Shown here: positions 44,472 through 56,531 of the stretch, piece by piece
Numbering within the stretch: the stretch's first letter is position 1
Layout: the number at the start of each line of letters is the position of its first letter
From: Trema orientale
Lineage: Eukaryota > Streptophyta > Magnoliopsida > Rosales > Cannabaceae
DNA length: 64,000 bases
Assembly (NCBI GenBank): GCA_002914845.1
Contig: JXTC01000031.1
Location: 533,265 to 597,264 of the forward strand
Reading direction: 5' to 3'
Program-made: the position numbers and the translations under genes
Notes under the pieces: model-generated
What the model saw: only the letters and a program-made list of their open reading frames with translations
Database searches by the model: none
Told to the model about the DNA's origin: nothing

Positions 44472-45731
44472 ATGCATTCGTACCACCTAAGTACGCATCT
44501 GTCTTATGACTAACAAGAGATACGTAAAAATAAACATTAGGAAAATCACCAAGCTGCACTCCATCACATCAATTCGTGCAATTTTTTCTATTAAGCGGTT
44601 TACTATATATTTTATAATTCCCTAATCGCATGGTGTAGTTCCGTATGCGGTTTGAAATTTTTTTTAATATGGTTTGAAATGCGCTGCACTACAACGTATA
44701 TCGAATAATGTTTTTATTTTTATTTTATTTATGTTATTTTTTATTTATAACTTTCATATCTTGTAGAATTTATTTTAGAATTAGATGTAACATATTTTTA
44801 TTCTCTTGTCTAACGAAAGGGGGACCAAAAAAAATAGAAGCAACAGTAGACAATTACAAATATTTTTATTGGCCAAAATTTTTGAATCTATTTTCAATGT
44901 CTATTCTTGAAACCGGAAAAAGGAACACACCATAATTTTAGATGTCGTTTAGTTTGGTTTCTCAAAATCATTTCAAATTACAGCAATTTAAGAATAAACA
45001 TAAATCACACATGTAATTTGCCTCACTCAATGAGACATAAATCCTCCAAATCAAAATACCTACAGCGCCTCACTACTGTTGAGAATAGTCTTATACCCTC
45101 TCATATTTGAAATATTGAAATTTTGCTTATAGGTTAATTTTTACACATAACAGTGTCGCTTTGTCCTAATTTTCGCAATTTATCCTAATTAGCTGATGAT
45201 ATTACCCAAAAAAAAATAAGTCATTTTATCCAATAAATATCAAGACCCACTAAATAAGAGAGAATAAAGAAGATAAAATCACTATACTTTCAAATTTTGC
45301 ATAGAAATTCGGAAAATAATTGTACACTTTAAATTAAAAACTGTGGGAAATTTTTCAATAATCTCATTTGCATAAAACTACATTTAGTTTAAAGGAATAT
45401 GCAGTATGCATAAACCTGCATTTAGTTTAAATGAGTATTATTTATTTTCAATAAAAAAAACCAAAAACTTTCCTCTAGTGCAAGACTAATAAAACTTGGG
45501 CAAAAACAACGTGTACTTGTGAAATTAAGACTACAGTTGAAAAAACTGGGGAACGTTGTTGGCTAAATTTTAAATGTGAGGTACTTTGTCAAGGATGAAT
45601 TTTTAAGCAAAAGTAAAAAATGTTTTTCGAAAATCGTATGTCAAATTGTCAATAACAAGTTGTTAGTAGCACGTGGAGGAGGAGTAATTCAAAATAAAAA
45701 AAGAATAAGATCTTAAAAAGGGAGCAAAACA
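44472..45731. other. Intergenic, AT-rich, no recognisable gene
   Basis: Short direct repeat of CATAAA.CT.CATTTAGTTTAAA at about 45372 and 45410. No coding or RNA feature seen before the tRNA. Confidence 0.4.
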
Positions 45732-45813
45732 GTGGACGTGCCGGAGTGGTTATCGGGCATGACTAGAAATCATGTGGGCTCTGCCCGCGCAGGTTCGAAT
45801 CCTGCCGTTCACG
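45732..45813 (+). tRNA. tRNA-Ser (anticodon AGA)
   Basis: An 82-nt sequence folds as a class II tRNA. The acceptor stem is GTGGACG with CGTTCAC and discriminator G45813; the anticodon stem CATGA/TCATG encloses CTAGAAA with anticodon AGA; a long serine-type variable arm GTGGGCTCTGCCCGC follows; the T arm is GCAGGTTCGAATCCTGC. Box A and box B promoters are internal. No intron and no encoded CCA, as expected for a nuclear gene. A T run follows at once. It decodes UCU and, through inosine, UCC and UCA. Confidence 0.96.
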
Positions 45814-45816
45814 CCC

Positions 45817-45835
45817 TTTTTTTTTTTTTTTTTTT
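45817..45835 (+). terminator. RNA polymerase III terminator of tRNA-Ser
   Basis: A run of about 19 T residues begins four bases after the discriminator base, far longer than the four needed to stop Pol III. Confidence 0.85.
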
Positions 45836-46034
45836 AAATTCTCTTTCCTAGTAGTCGATTTTTAAAAGTTAGGTAATGCAAATGCAATGCGACTGGATTT
45901 TAAGATTTAACGAATGAATATCGAATCGATGGAGGAGGAAGAAGAAAACAGCACGAGATATGGTGGTGGTGGTGGTTGTGGGAACCCCAAAACCAAAAGG
46001 CTATTTTGTTCTACTTCTATTAAGAGCCGCTTGT

Positions 46035-47666
46035 ATGAGCAGCACACATGGCGGAACCAGAGCTCACGTCAACGCCGTCAGCAGAGTCATACTGAACCAC
46101 TGCAACACCCTCAAGCAACTCCACCAGCTCCACGCCCACTCCCTCGTCACCGGCCTCCTCTCTTCTTCTCCTTCTTCTTCGTCTCAAACCCATTTCTTGC
46201 TCACCAGCTTCCTCTTCTCTGCAACTTCACTTCTTCAAAACAATGGCGGATCTGGATTTGGATTGGGCTATGCCGTCTCCATCTTCAACCTCATCCAAAA
46301 CCCATCAACCTTTTCCTTCAACAACATCATTAGAGCCCACTCTCTCCTCTCCTCGCCTCTCCAGGCTCTCCTCCTCTTCTCCCGCATGCGCCGCCTCTCC
46401 CTCCCTCCTGATTTCCACACCTTCCCTTTCGCCCTCAAGGCCTCCGCCCACTTGGGCCCCACCCACGCCATTTCCGCCGCCCAGGCTCTTCACGCTCAGG
46501 CCCTCAAGTTCGCGTTCGCCGCTGATTCTTTCGTCGCTAATGCCCTCATCCGCGTCTACTCTTTGTGCTGCCGCCTCTCTGATGCGTGCCGGGTGTTCGA
46601 TGAGAACCCTGAACGCAGGGATGTTGTCTCTTACAACACCTTGATCGATGCCTTCGTCAAAGCGGGTGAGATTTCGCGTGCCCGCAATCTGTTCGACGAA
46701 ATGCCTGTGAGAGACTCTGTTTCGTGGGGTACCATTTTAGCCGGTTATGCGCAGCGTAATCACTGTGATGAGACGATTCGACTCTTTTATCGGATGCTGG
46801 AATCGCGAGTTAGGCCTGATAACATCGCCTTGGTTTCGGCTCTCTCTGCATGCGCTCAGCTGGGAGATTTGGAACGAGGCTGTACTGTACATGATTATAT
46901 TAGAACAAATGGGATTCGATTAGATTCCTTCTTGACTACGGGATTGGTTGACTTGTATGCCAAGTGTGGTTGTATCGAGATTGCTAAAGAGATATTTGAC
47001 TCGAGTTCGGACAAGAACTTGTGTACTTGGAATGCCATGCTTGTTGGATTTTCCATGCACGGTCTTGGCCAGCTATCACTAAACTACTTCACTAGAATGA
47101 TAGAGGCCGGAGTTAAGCCAGATGGGGTTAGCTTTCTGGGAGTATTGGTGGGATGCAGTCATGCGGGTTTAGTGGATGAAGCCAGAAAGCTTTTCAATGA
47201 CATGGAATCTGTGTACATGGTTTCTAGAGAGCAAAAGCATTATGGATGCATGGCTGATTTGCTTGGGAGGGCTGGTCTGATAGAAGAAGCGATGGAGATG
47301 ATTAAGAGGATGCCAATGGGAGGTGACGTGTTCGTGTGGGGTGGGTTGCTATCAGGGTGCAGGCTTCATGGGAATGTTGAGGTTGCCAAGAAAGCAGCAC
47401 AGCGTGTGATGGAATTGAAACCGGAGGACGGTGGAGTCTATTCGATCATGGCGAATGTCTATGCGAATGCGGAGCAGTGGGACGATGTGGTGAAGATGAG
47501 GAGGTCGAGGGACTCTAAGAGGGTGAAGAAGAATGCTGGTTGTAGTTTGATTCAATTGGATGGTGTGACTCATGAGTTTGTTGCAGGGGATATCTTGCAT
47601 CCCCAAACTGATGAGATATGTTCAATTTTGAATGGAATGGAAAGACATCAATTTGAAGCATTCTAG
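46035..47666 (+). CDS. Pentatricopeptide repeat protein, PLS class with E domain
   Basis: One uninterrupted exon, 543 aa from the ATG at 46035 (MSSTHGGTRAHV). The frame is open upstream to 45960 with a Val-rich GTG-rich extension that I consider 5'UTR, but a longer protein cannot be excluded. The pattern of alternating 31-36-residue repeats is clear: DVVSYNTLIDAFVKAGEISR, DSVSWGTILAGYAQR, VRPDNIALVSALSACAQLGD, NLCTWNAMLVGFSMHGLGQ, VKPDGVSFLGVLVGCSHAGL. The C-terminus (VWGGLLSGCRLHGNVEVAKK to LIQLDGVTHEFVAGDILHPQ) is an E/E+ extension; no DYW tripeptide is present. Such proteins bind organelle RNA, often guiding C-to-U editing with a partner deaminase. The N-terminal part is plausible as a transit peptide. 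By memory the syntenic Arabidopsis gene is At5g61800. Confidence 0.9.
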   Translation: MSSTHGGTRAHVNAVSRVILNHCNTLKQLHQLHAHSLVTGLLSSSPSSSSQTHFLLTSFLFSATSLLQNNGGSGFGLGYAVSIFNLIQNPSTFSFNNIIRAHSLLSSPLQALLLFSRMRRLSLPPDFHTFPFALKASAHLGPTHAISAAQALHAQALKFAFAADSFVANALIRVYSLCCRLSDACRVFDENPERRDVVSYNTLIDAFVKAGEISRARNLFDEMPVRDSVSWGTILAGYAQRNHCDETIRLFYRMLESRVRPDNIALVSALSACAQLGDLERGCTVHDYIRTNGIRLDSFLTTGLVDLYAKCGCIEIAKEIFDSSSDKNLCTWNAMLVGFSMHGLGQLSLNYFTRMIEAGVKPDGVSFLGVLVGCSHAGLVDEARKLFNDMESVYMVSREQKHYGCMADLLGRAGLIEEAMEMIKRMPMGGDVFVWGGLLSGCRLHGNVEVAKKAAQRVMELKPEDGGVYSIMANVYANAEQWDDVVKMRRSRDSKRVKKNAGCSLIQLDGVTHEFVAGDILHPQTDEICSILNGMERHQFEAF

Positions 47667-48484
47667 TTAAAATATCAATTTTTGATATGCTGGTGTGCCT
47701 CAACCACAAACTAGCCTATTGCATGCAGATAGAGGTCGGTTCTCATACAGAGAGTGGACCAACCTCGGAGGCAAGATAGGAGGAGCAAAGTAAGGACCCT
47801 GTGAATCTCATGTTTGACAAAAGCTTGTCTCCCATGTGAGCAGTCATTAGTCTACTTGCTGAGCTTTCGGTAACATATAAAGAATTTAACCTGGTGAACT
47901 TGTGAGCTTCCGAATCTTAGTAGTCTTCTTAATGGTATTTATCAAGCAAATTTAGACATAGCCTTTATGTTATAGTACCATTTAGGTAAAGGACCCGTGG
48001 AGGAGGTTGTCACGTGTAAGGCTCCAAATAACTTTACTCGTTATTTGTAATATCCTCTATTCTCTTTTTTATGTTTTTCTTTAGATGGTAAAATCCAAAT
48101 AGTCTCTCTGCTAAAGAAGCTCCTAATGGTTCTTCAACAAATGGAAACCCCAATGGGCCCCGGGGTTTCTTTTTTGAGAAAACCCTCTTTTTTTCTTTTC
48201 TTTGTTTGATAATTTACCCCCAACGGTGGTTAGGGAATGGATAAGGAAGAAAATGAAACAGAGAGAGGGAGGGAGGGGGGGAAAACAGTTGATGAGACAC
48301 GGCGTGCCGCTTCTTGAGGCTTCTAGGGTGATGCTGTACACCTTTTTATTAGACAGGTGTCCTATTGGCTTCTATATTGTGCTACGCGGCTCCAGAACCC
48401 TCTCCCTCTTTCCATGTCGTCTTTACCCTCACTTCTTTTTTTTTCCTTCTCAAGTATACTGTAAACAGTTTACATCCATATAGG
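47667..48484. other. 3' flank of the PPR gene and upstream region of the B12D-like gene
   Basis: The first part is presumed 3'UTR. A purine-rich GAGAGGGAGGGAGGGGGGG tract lies at about 48261-48280. No gene is seen on either strand. Confidence 0.4.
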
Positions 48485-48492
48485 TATAAATA
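48485..48492 (+). promoter_or_regulatory. TATA box of the B12D-like gene
   Basis: TATAAATA lies 153 bases upstream of the ATG at 48645. A start about 30 bases downstream would give a 5'UTR of roughly 125 bases. Confidence 0.55.
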
Positions 48493-48644
48493 CAAGTCGA
48501 GACACACTTGAAGAAACCTATAGAAAGAGACAGTGCTAGAGCAAATAAGCAAGGCATCGCTTTCTCCAGTTACTCCAAAAGCAGATCGTGACACCGCTGT
48601 CTACATACCCTTTCAACTCTGTTTTGTCTAGCTGATCATACATC

Positions 48645-49252
48645 ATGGCGTTTAGATCAGTGGTATGTATCTCAATTCTGTTCCTCTTATTATTAATCCT
48701 AGTTAAACGACATTCATTCATAGGAGTTGCTAGGACAAGTCTTCGTTGTACTAATTCAAGTGTACTCAACTTGCCTACAACGTACAGGGTCATTGGAAAT
48801 CTATGGCTAACGGACTGAGAGGACTGGCCACCTCAACCCAACCAAAGATGAAGGCCTACGCCGCCCCCTCCGAGCTTGTCGGTATCAACAAGCATGCAGA
48901 GTCGGCGTCGCCGAGAGGGGACTTCGTGCCAGTTTACGTGTCGTTGGGGTTGATAGGGACGGGGCTGCTGATCGGGCTCCACACTGCAAAGCTGCAGCTG
49001 GCGTATTCCCCCAACGTGTTCGTGAGCAAGAGGCGGCGCGAGACGCTTCCGGAGGTGGTGGAGCCTGAGCACGTGCTGGAATGCGCTGATAAGGTTGTGA
49101 AGAAGTCGTTCTTCAGGAAGGTGGCGCATGTGCAGGATCCCAACATGAATTACTCCATTAAAGATCCCACCAGGGGAGATGCTTATGCTCACCCGCGACG
49201 TGCCGAGACTCTCAAGTCCGTAGGAGTTGATCCTCTTCCTGCTCCCCTCTAG
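48645..49252 (+). CDS. B12D/MLRQ-like small mitochondrial membrane protein
   Basis: Two exons, 48645-48662 (six codons, MAFRSV) and 48788-49252, with GTATGT donor and ACAG acceptor, give 160 aa. The second-exon ATG at 48803 would give a 149-residue protein, but the in-phase first exon downstream of a TATA box supports the longer form. Residues 1-30 are basic and Ser-rich with RGLATSTQP, like a mitochondrial presequence. Residues 53-72 form one hydrophobic helix (VPVYVSLGLIGTGLLIGL). The tail is charged, with SKRRRETLPEVVEPE and KSFFRKVAH. The layout and the Val-Arg-Pro-Glu-like block suggest the B12D / complex I MLRQ-subunit family (NDUFA4-like), as a longer plant branch. The exact subfamily is uncertain. 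Confidence 0.75.
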
Positions 49253-50239
49253 TGAAGTGAACGTAGTTGTGCCTCTTTGGGGTCTTGCTCTTTGTTTCTA
49301 CATTTGGGGTTTTTCTTTTATTTTAACGAATGTATATATCTTCTTTTTTTCTTTTTCTTTTTTTTTTTCCTGTTAATCTCGATCGAGCTGGTTACTGGTT
49401 TTGAGGGGGTCATTTTGTTGAATTCTCCCAGAACCGTTTGCTTTTATGCTTTTTCAATACAAGGATGGCCGATGGTGACTAGAAACCCATGTTGTGTATA
49501 GTTGAGCAGCAGGAAATAATAAAAAGCCAAATAAAATTAAAAGAGAGAAAATGACTTGCAATTCTATTAGATGTGCTTTAAATAAGGCAACAAATTTGAG
49601 AAATATGCTTATTATTATTAAAATTCTACAACATATGCTTTACTTTCATTTTGGAACGAATTTTGACAGTTTCTTTAACACGGTATTTTGGTTCATGAAC
49701 AAATCTGGAGAGAGCCATAGTTTCCAAATTGGAGATATTATCAGCATATTTGTACTAGATATGTTTGGTTAGATTATCTTCGCTAATCTCTAATTACAGG
49801 ACAACTTGTATATATCCTTTACTTCTCTGATTTGGGTGTCTTCTGTTTTGCTTTTTTTACACCGGCTGGTATAAATCGATGGGGATAATATTACTTTTTC
49901 AACTGTACGCATGGTTGCGTAGAAACAAGTACCGAACGACTCCAAAACTTTTGGAGGACAAAGATTGCATCCATGTCAGGCTAAAACCATTGCTTACTTT
50001 CGGAACGCCCCCGGAGTAGCACAACTTCACATTTAGAAGTTTTGAGAACCGAAAAAAATGACGCTTAAAACTCCCGAGTTGGAGAACCAAAAGAGGCGGA
50101 TTTTATGATTAGAGCCAAAAATCAAATCAACCCAACTAAAATTGATTTGTACTCAAAATGTCCTATACTGGTCGTACACACCTATGTTCTCTCTGTGAGG
50201 GTGTCACTCACACTTGGCCCATACCATAGCGAAATGGGC
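49253..50239. other. 3' flank of the B12D-like gene
   Basis: Presumed 3'UTR and AT-rich intergenic DNA with a T run at 49344-49371. Nothing else is recognisable. Confidence 0.4.
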
Positions 50240-50430
50240 CAAGTTTGTCTTCTGTTGAGGGAGTAGTTCTCCTAACCAAACTCATGGTCTCCTTAGTGAC
50301 TGTTTGGAGTGGCATCCTTAGCATCTTTCTAGATGGGCTTTAGTTTGTTTTTTGTTGAGGGAGTAGTTCTCCTAACTAATCTCATGGTATCCTTAGTGGC
50401 TGTGTAGTGGCACTTAGCACATTTCTAGTT
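50240..50430. repeat. Direct duplication, 100-bp period
   Basis: TGTTGAGGGAGTAGTTCTCC, then an ACTCATGGT-type segment and CCTTAGTG, then TTTCTAG, occur twice exactly 100 bases apart (50253 and 50353). The second copy lacks about ten bases near its end. The frame is closed, so it is non-coding. Confidence 0.8.
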
Positions 50431-51429
50431 TCTACGTACGTAAGTGCTCTCTTTGTTATTATTTTTCTTTTCTTAAGCCTAGCTTGCTTCGATAAGATAA
50501 TCTTGTAAACTGTAGAGAGTTTAAAATTTCAGAGCTCTTTCCAAGTCAGAAGAAACATATCTCCTCTTTAGGAGCCAGAAGAAATATAAGATAGTTATAC
50601 AATTAGGATATAGAATTTAAAATTTCATACAATACGTAACTTCATACACTCCTCTTTAAAATTTCATACACTATGTAACTTCGTCTTAGGATATAGAACT
50701 CGATCTGCATTGAGGTTCAGTGATTTCCTTTCTTCAGAGGGCTTAGAGTGCTTATGTCCATGTTATTTACAAATCGTTGAGGATGAAAATTTATTTTTAG
50801 GCAGGGATTAAAGAGAAAAAGACAGAGAAACATTCAAGTCTTCCTCGGATCCTATTTGTAATTAAGATACTTTTATCTCCTAATGAACTCTACTCTTATA
50901 TTTGTGGTTCAAATTTTCACCCCCAACATCTTTCAAAGAATGTTCAGATTTATACTATTTAGAACCAAGAGAAAATTGTAGCAACAACGAACATTGATTT
51001 GGTCTCCCTTTCAATTGGAATATTCATTATCTCAACCCTCACTCCTTACACCACACCTAATAATCCTTAACAAAATTTACTTATTCGTTACCTAATCATC
51101 CCTACCAACACCACCGGATCCTCCGAAATGCCCTCAAGTCCAAGGTAATTTTGTTTTCTTGGTTTGCTCTTAAAAACAGGAAATGCTAGATTACTCAGGT
51201 CATGCGTGTCTCACGTGATTGGTTTGGTTAATTCTGCCCGAGAAAATGATGCAACGGTAGTTTTGAAAAAGCAGGTGTTATACTTACAAAAGTGAGAAAG
51301 GGTTATTAACATTTATCCCAATCTATAAAAAGCCGACGAACGAAGAAAAAAAAGCATTAGAAGTTTCCAAAATTAATGATCACTGAGATTTAATTACGTT
51401 ACGACATAAAAAATGATTTATATCACCTG
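50431..51429. other. Intergenic, no recognisable gene
   Basis: Short repeats of TTTAAAATTTCATACA and ATAGAACTC/ATAGAATTT occur at 50585-50705. No further structure found. Confidence 0.4.
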
Positions 51430-52134
51430 CGGTCCCTAATCTTTCCCCAAGTATTAATAAGATCCCTAACTTTTTTTTTTTTTTTTGTAGTTTTTAGATC
51501 TCTAATATTTCACATTTGTATCACTTTAGTCCTTTTCTAATTTTTCCGTCCAATTCAATCGTTATCTAACAATTTTAGTATCACTTGGGTCCTCAATTTT
51601 TACACAATGTATCACTTAGGTTCTTATTCTTAATTTTATAGTTTTGACTCCTTAAACTTCCATTTTTGTAACACTCAGGTCCTTTCGAGTTAATTTTGAG
51701 TTAAAATCTAACTTTAATCAAATTGTATTAGATAAATTAATGAAAACTACAAAAGGAATGTTCAATTCTAATGAGGCGCTTTTCAAAAAGGATAATCTAA
51801 ATAACAATATTATTTTAAGTTAATTCTTATTACCAACAATATTGTATGATTTAATTTTTTTTTTCTTTTTTGCTAATCTCGATGGGACGAGGGAAGATTT
51901 ATTATTATTTTTTTTTAAAAGAATGAAAAAAGAAGTACACATAGTCAGAGGGAGACATAAACCTTACATCTCAAAGTAAAAACTAGAAACCAGATAAGGA
52001 GAAATCAACAAAACCTAAAAAATAGGCTTTGCAATACCATCATCATAAACTAATAATGAAATAAAAGCATGAGCGGACCACCACTAAGTAGCACAAACAA
52101 TTGAAGGTGCTCTAGAAGCCGAAAAATCTGTTAC

Positions 52135-53606
52135 TCAATTACCCTCCTGATAAATATGAGATACCACAAATTTCATATTCACAATATGACTCAAAGTTCT
52201 AGACCAAATAGGTCTCCAATGAAAAGGGACTTTTAGAGAACGAGCCAATAAGATTGAAACAACATAAGCAGAATCACTCTCAAGCCAAATACGCTTCCAA
52301 CTATATCTCCATGCAAACTCGATAGTATGAATAGCCGCCACCAATTCAATCTCAAAAGCAAATCCCACCCCTAAAGGAATGGAAAAACACCCCCTTACAA
52401 ACCCCCTATGAGTACGAAAAATACCTGAGCAACCTGAAAGATCTGGGGCTCCAAAAGATGAACTGTCAGTATTTACTTTTAACCAACTAGAACGGTAAGA
52501 CCTCCAAATCTCCCCAACAATATTAAGAGCCTTTCTAGGCCTACCCTTAACCCGGAACTCTCTTAAAATCAACAGCTCAGTCACTGAATTAAACATAGAT
52601 CCGGATATCATTGGTTCAGTCTCACGAATAGAATGCAATAATAGAGTCAATGCAGTTGAAAAAGTAGGCTTCTTTCACACGAAAATTGCCAAATTCCTAA
52701 GGTACCAAATAATCCAGAAAATAGAAATAACACCAACCTTCCAAAATGAACTGAGTTGAGGACTCAAAGAAGGATGCTGAGCGTGAATCCAAAGGTCTAA
52801 AATTGTGCTACCCAAATGAATCGGTATGCTAAAAATGGATAACAAACCTGACAAAAGCTGCCGAGCAAAAGGGCAAGAAAGAAATAAATGCCCAGTGATC
52901 TCAGTCGAAGCCCTACAGAAACAATAACGAGAAGGAAGCTGAAACCCACGAATCATCAAAGAATCAGCAGTAGGAAGTCTATCATGAAGAACTCGCCAAA
53001 AAAGAGTTGACCTAGAGGGTGGAATAAAAGAAGACCAAATTTGACAATCTCAAGAAGGAGACATATTATGATCGGAAAGAGAAATATAAGCCGCTGAACA
53101 AGAAACAACGCCATCCAAAACAAAACATCTGAACCATCTAAATAAACCACCTCCTTAAATCATAGACGCAAGAGCAAGAAAACGACTAGAAAAAGCTATA
53201 AGAAGAGCCCAACTTGTGTCAGTGATGAATTCTCCAACAACACTATTCAAAGAAGGCTCAAGGCCCAAATCAGAGGAATCCAGATCAATCAAATGAGAGC
53301 CCATCCAGTAATCTGTCCAAAACTTCACCTTTAAATGTCTACCAACTAGCCAACGGGACTCCTTATGCAAATCAATGCACAAGGGACGAAGCCCAGGCCA
53401 AATATAAGACTTCCTTCACATAAGAACATCACCATTCCTCATAAAGAAGTGAGCACGGAGATAAGCAAATAAATCTAAATCTACCGTTAAAATCCTCCAT
53501 GCAAACTTTTTCAGAAGGGCCTTGTTGAGAGTAGATAAATATCTAAGGCCCAAACCTCCCTCAACCTTAGGATAACAACAAAGCTTCCACGAAACTTGTA
53601 CGGGCT
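52135..53606 (-). pseudogene. LINE ORF2 C-terminal part: zinc-binding region and RNase H domain
   Basis: Consecutive frames continue from the reverse transcriptase piece. They give a WRILTVDLDLFAY-type thumb block (about 53520), then CRASTEITGHLFLSCPFARQ (zinc-binding RVT segment, about 52900), and then WLKVNTDSSSFG and LESDSAYVVS (RNase H-like, 52500-52200), ending with a stop at 52135. At least three in-frame stops separate the blocks. It is the same LINE copy as the piece right of the LTR. Confidence 0.85.
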
Positions 53607-53611
53607 TTCTA

Positions 53612-56526
53612 TGTAATGCCTAAGATTCTCACATGCATAATAAGCCAATAATAAACATGTTCATATTGCATAATAGACATATCAAGCAACCAGTATCATT
53701 ATTATGGTAAATTACTCATTTTGATTTTTGAATACTTTTGATCTGTATTATTGTGCTAATGTTTGTCAAAGTGCTCCCATGTAGTGTAAAGGCTCAGTAC
53801 CCTCAGGAAGAGAGCTTGGTGTGTGAGAAGAACAAAGAATACATTCATGAATAGTAATACTATGTGCACGTGCATTAAAATCATATTTGTTGCTAAGTTG
53901 GTCAAATAGTAGTTTTTCGGTAAAATACATTTTTCACGTTTTTCGGAGTTAAATTCACTGTGCGTTTAACACGTCAAATAGCTTTGATTTAATGTTTAGG
54001 ACTCATTTATAGTATTTTATTTGTCGGCCCCAGGTAAGCACAAGGTGGCAGTCACTATACTGAATTGGTGTTTAGTAACTTTAGTTGCACTAAGCTAGCT
54101 TAGATTCAGCTTAATCGCGTAATGTTAATTTTGTGCATTCTATTAATTAGGCATTGATATTATGTTTGCATTATTAACTAAAGTCTAAGTGACTTATTTT
54201 TATACTTAATAGTTGGTTATGGGGCTAGGTTCTAACTTATTACAATAAGATTGGCTATATAGGATCATAAGTCAAAGTATGACTAGATTTGACCTTTTAA
54301 GCTAGGTTTCACCATTTTAGTTTACACTTGAGTGTATAGGAATGCGCAACAACGTGGTAAGTAAGCAAAGAGTGATTTAAAGCTTGCCACATGGATAGCT
54401 AAGGAGTGAAATACCCAAAATACCCCTTAGAATTTAAGTTATACCTTTCCTTAGCCATTAAGTATTGATTTTTGAACAAATCTGGTCATTTCTTTTCCCT
54501 TTCTCTCCAGCCACGACCTGAGACTCTCTGACTCAGTTTTAGACTTCTCTCAACTCCCCTTAGCCATATCCAAGAGTTTCCAAGTGGTAAAAGTCAAGTT
54601 GGAGCTCTAGAAAGCAAGATAGATCAAGACTAGTTAAGGTAGTTCTACTAATTCTTCTTTCTAGGTCTTTTCCTTTAATTTCAATTCTCTATTTGTTTCC
54701 ACTTAAATAATGGTCTCCTCAGGTATTCTTAAGTCCTAAAATCAGATTCTAAGCCTTGGAAATCAGTTTGGTGGAGATAGAAGGCAAGAGTTTCAACAAA
54801 AGCTCAAACTAGTCAAGGTGAGGCTTAATCGGGATTTTGAGTTTTTAGTTGATTTTTCTTGTTCCAGCCCTTAAACCAAAGCTTTTATTTGATGAATAAA
54901 ACTCCTAGGAACCTTAAATATTTCTGAAAACAAATAATTTAAGTGGAGGATTAAAATTAGACTTAAAGCCCTAAAGTTTGCTATTGGTGGATTCAAGTGT
55001 TTTCAAGTATTTCCATTGTCAGGATAAGTTGTCTACACTTGTAATTTGGTTTCTTGACTTGGGATGTGTAAGTAATTGATCCTTTTATGTATATTACTTC
55101 TATTTATTGACTGGTTGTGATTTCATACAAGTGTTAAAGTGGTTTTAAACATTGTCCAAATTAGAAGAAATTCAAGTGTACTTAGGTTGCTCTAAATGAT
55201 CCTCTTTGAGTTGAATATGTGGGAATTGGATTGTTAATTATATTGCAGGTCTTAAACCATGATTTTAAAGATGTGGGAATGTCCTAGAAATAGGGGAGGT
55301 ACTGTCCAAATACTTTTAAAACTAAATGGTACCATTTAGGGGCAAATAGACTAGTTTTTATGAAAGTAGGTGACATTTTGGTTCATTTTGAGTTTAGGCT
55401 TTCTTATTTTGTGAAAGTTAGGATTTTAGTCTTATAGTTGTTTTCTTTAAGCATTGTACATTGTAATAATCATCTTAGTAATAAAATTAATATGAGGTCT
55501 TCCACACATCGTGCCACCAAGGATACTGACCCTTTTCACTATCTTTTCCGTCGGACACAAGATAAGTAGAGATTTATTTTAAACTGCATCACAAGAACAG
55601 TAGTAGATACAATATATTTTCCTATATGCTTATGTGTATTATATTAATTATATGGTTGTTGTTTTGTTCATGAAAGACATAAGCATGACATTATCATTTA
55701 AGCATGATTTTCAAAGAAATGAAGTTTTCCACGCATTGAATTTAAAGTAGTACCATTGTACTGATTTTATGAGATATGTTTTAAGTACAGTGTTTAACCT
55801 GTCTGCGTTGGGTAAGTATGGTTTGCACAGGCATCCTTCCCGCATAGGTGGGCACGGCTTACCGACTACCGGGACTGAGCATTGTACTATGAGATTAGGT
55901 GCACTACTTAGTCGGTCTGCGTTGGGTAGGTATAGTTCACATTGGCCATGTGTTTCCTTCCCGCACAGGTGGGCATGGCCTACCGATTGCCGCGATTTTG
56001 TAGTGTACTCAAGGGCCCTGTAAAGAACTATTTTCTAAGAAAAGTGCATCAAAATGAAAAGTTATGAAAGAAAGAGTACAATGGGAATTTCAATAAAGTT
56101 TATGCATGAAACACGTTCATAAGCATGCATAATCTTTACTTACTGAGCATTAGCTCATGTAGTTCCTGTGATGCAGGTGAGGAGGTTTTTGATGTGTAGA
56201 GCTGCTGGTTGGCTAGCACGCTTTCTTGCCGCCATGATCATACAAATATAGACGAGCTTAACTTGTGGGCGGTGTTTTATTTGTATTTCAATATGTTGGT
56301 GTGATGTAAATATTACTGTGGATGGCAAGATAAACTGATACTTTTTGGTTGTACATTTGTAAAGAAACTTTCAGGAAGTAATGCCACGCAGTTTCTTATG
56401 TTTTAAAAACTTGAAAAGTTTAAATTCGGCCCACTTTTTGCACAAAACTAAAGTTATGGTTTAAGAAAGAGTAACACTTCCTAGTTTGACCTACGTAGTC
56501 ATAGGGTTAAGCTAGGAGGCGTTACA
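53612..56526. mobile_element. Solo LTR, 2915 bp, chromovirus (Tekay/Del) type, inside the LINE
   Basis: It starts TGTAATGCC and ends GGCGTTACA, a 9-bp imperfect inverted pair. The perfect 5-bp target duplication TTCTA lies at 53607-53611 and 56527-56531. No primer-binding site, gag or pol follows either end, so it is one long LTR. LTRs of 2.5-4 kb with TGTAA..C ends are known for plant Tekay/Del chromoviruses. It carries a duplicated block of 114-bp period (GTCTGCGTTGGGTA at 55801 and 55915). Frames inside, such as 55769-56023, are non-coding. Confidence 0.85.
55799..56000. repeat. 114-bp direct duplication inside the solo LTR
   Basis: GTCTGCGTTGGGTAAGTATG and GTCTGCGTTGGGTAGGTATA start the two copies. 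Both continue through CCTTCCCGCA, AGGTGGGCA and TACCGA. The second copy has a short insertion after the ATTGGCC block. Confidence 0.8.
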
Positions 56527-56531
56527 TTCTA

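Noticed and set aside
45960-46034. Longer N-terminus of the PPR protein (Val-rich)
   Set aside because: The open extension uses a GTG-rich repeat and a non-ATG start; the ATG at 46035 starts a plausible presequence.
55769-56023. 84-residue frame with repeated RHPSRIGGHGLPT-like text
   Set aside because: It falls on the 114-bp duplication inside the solo LTR and has no family resemblance.
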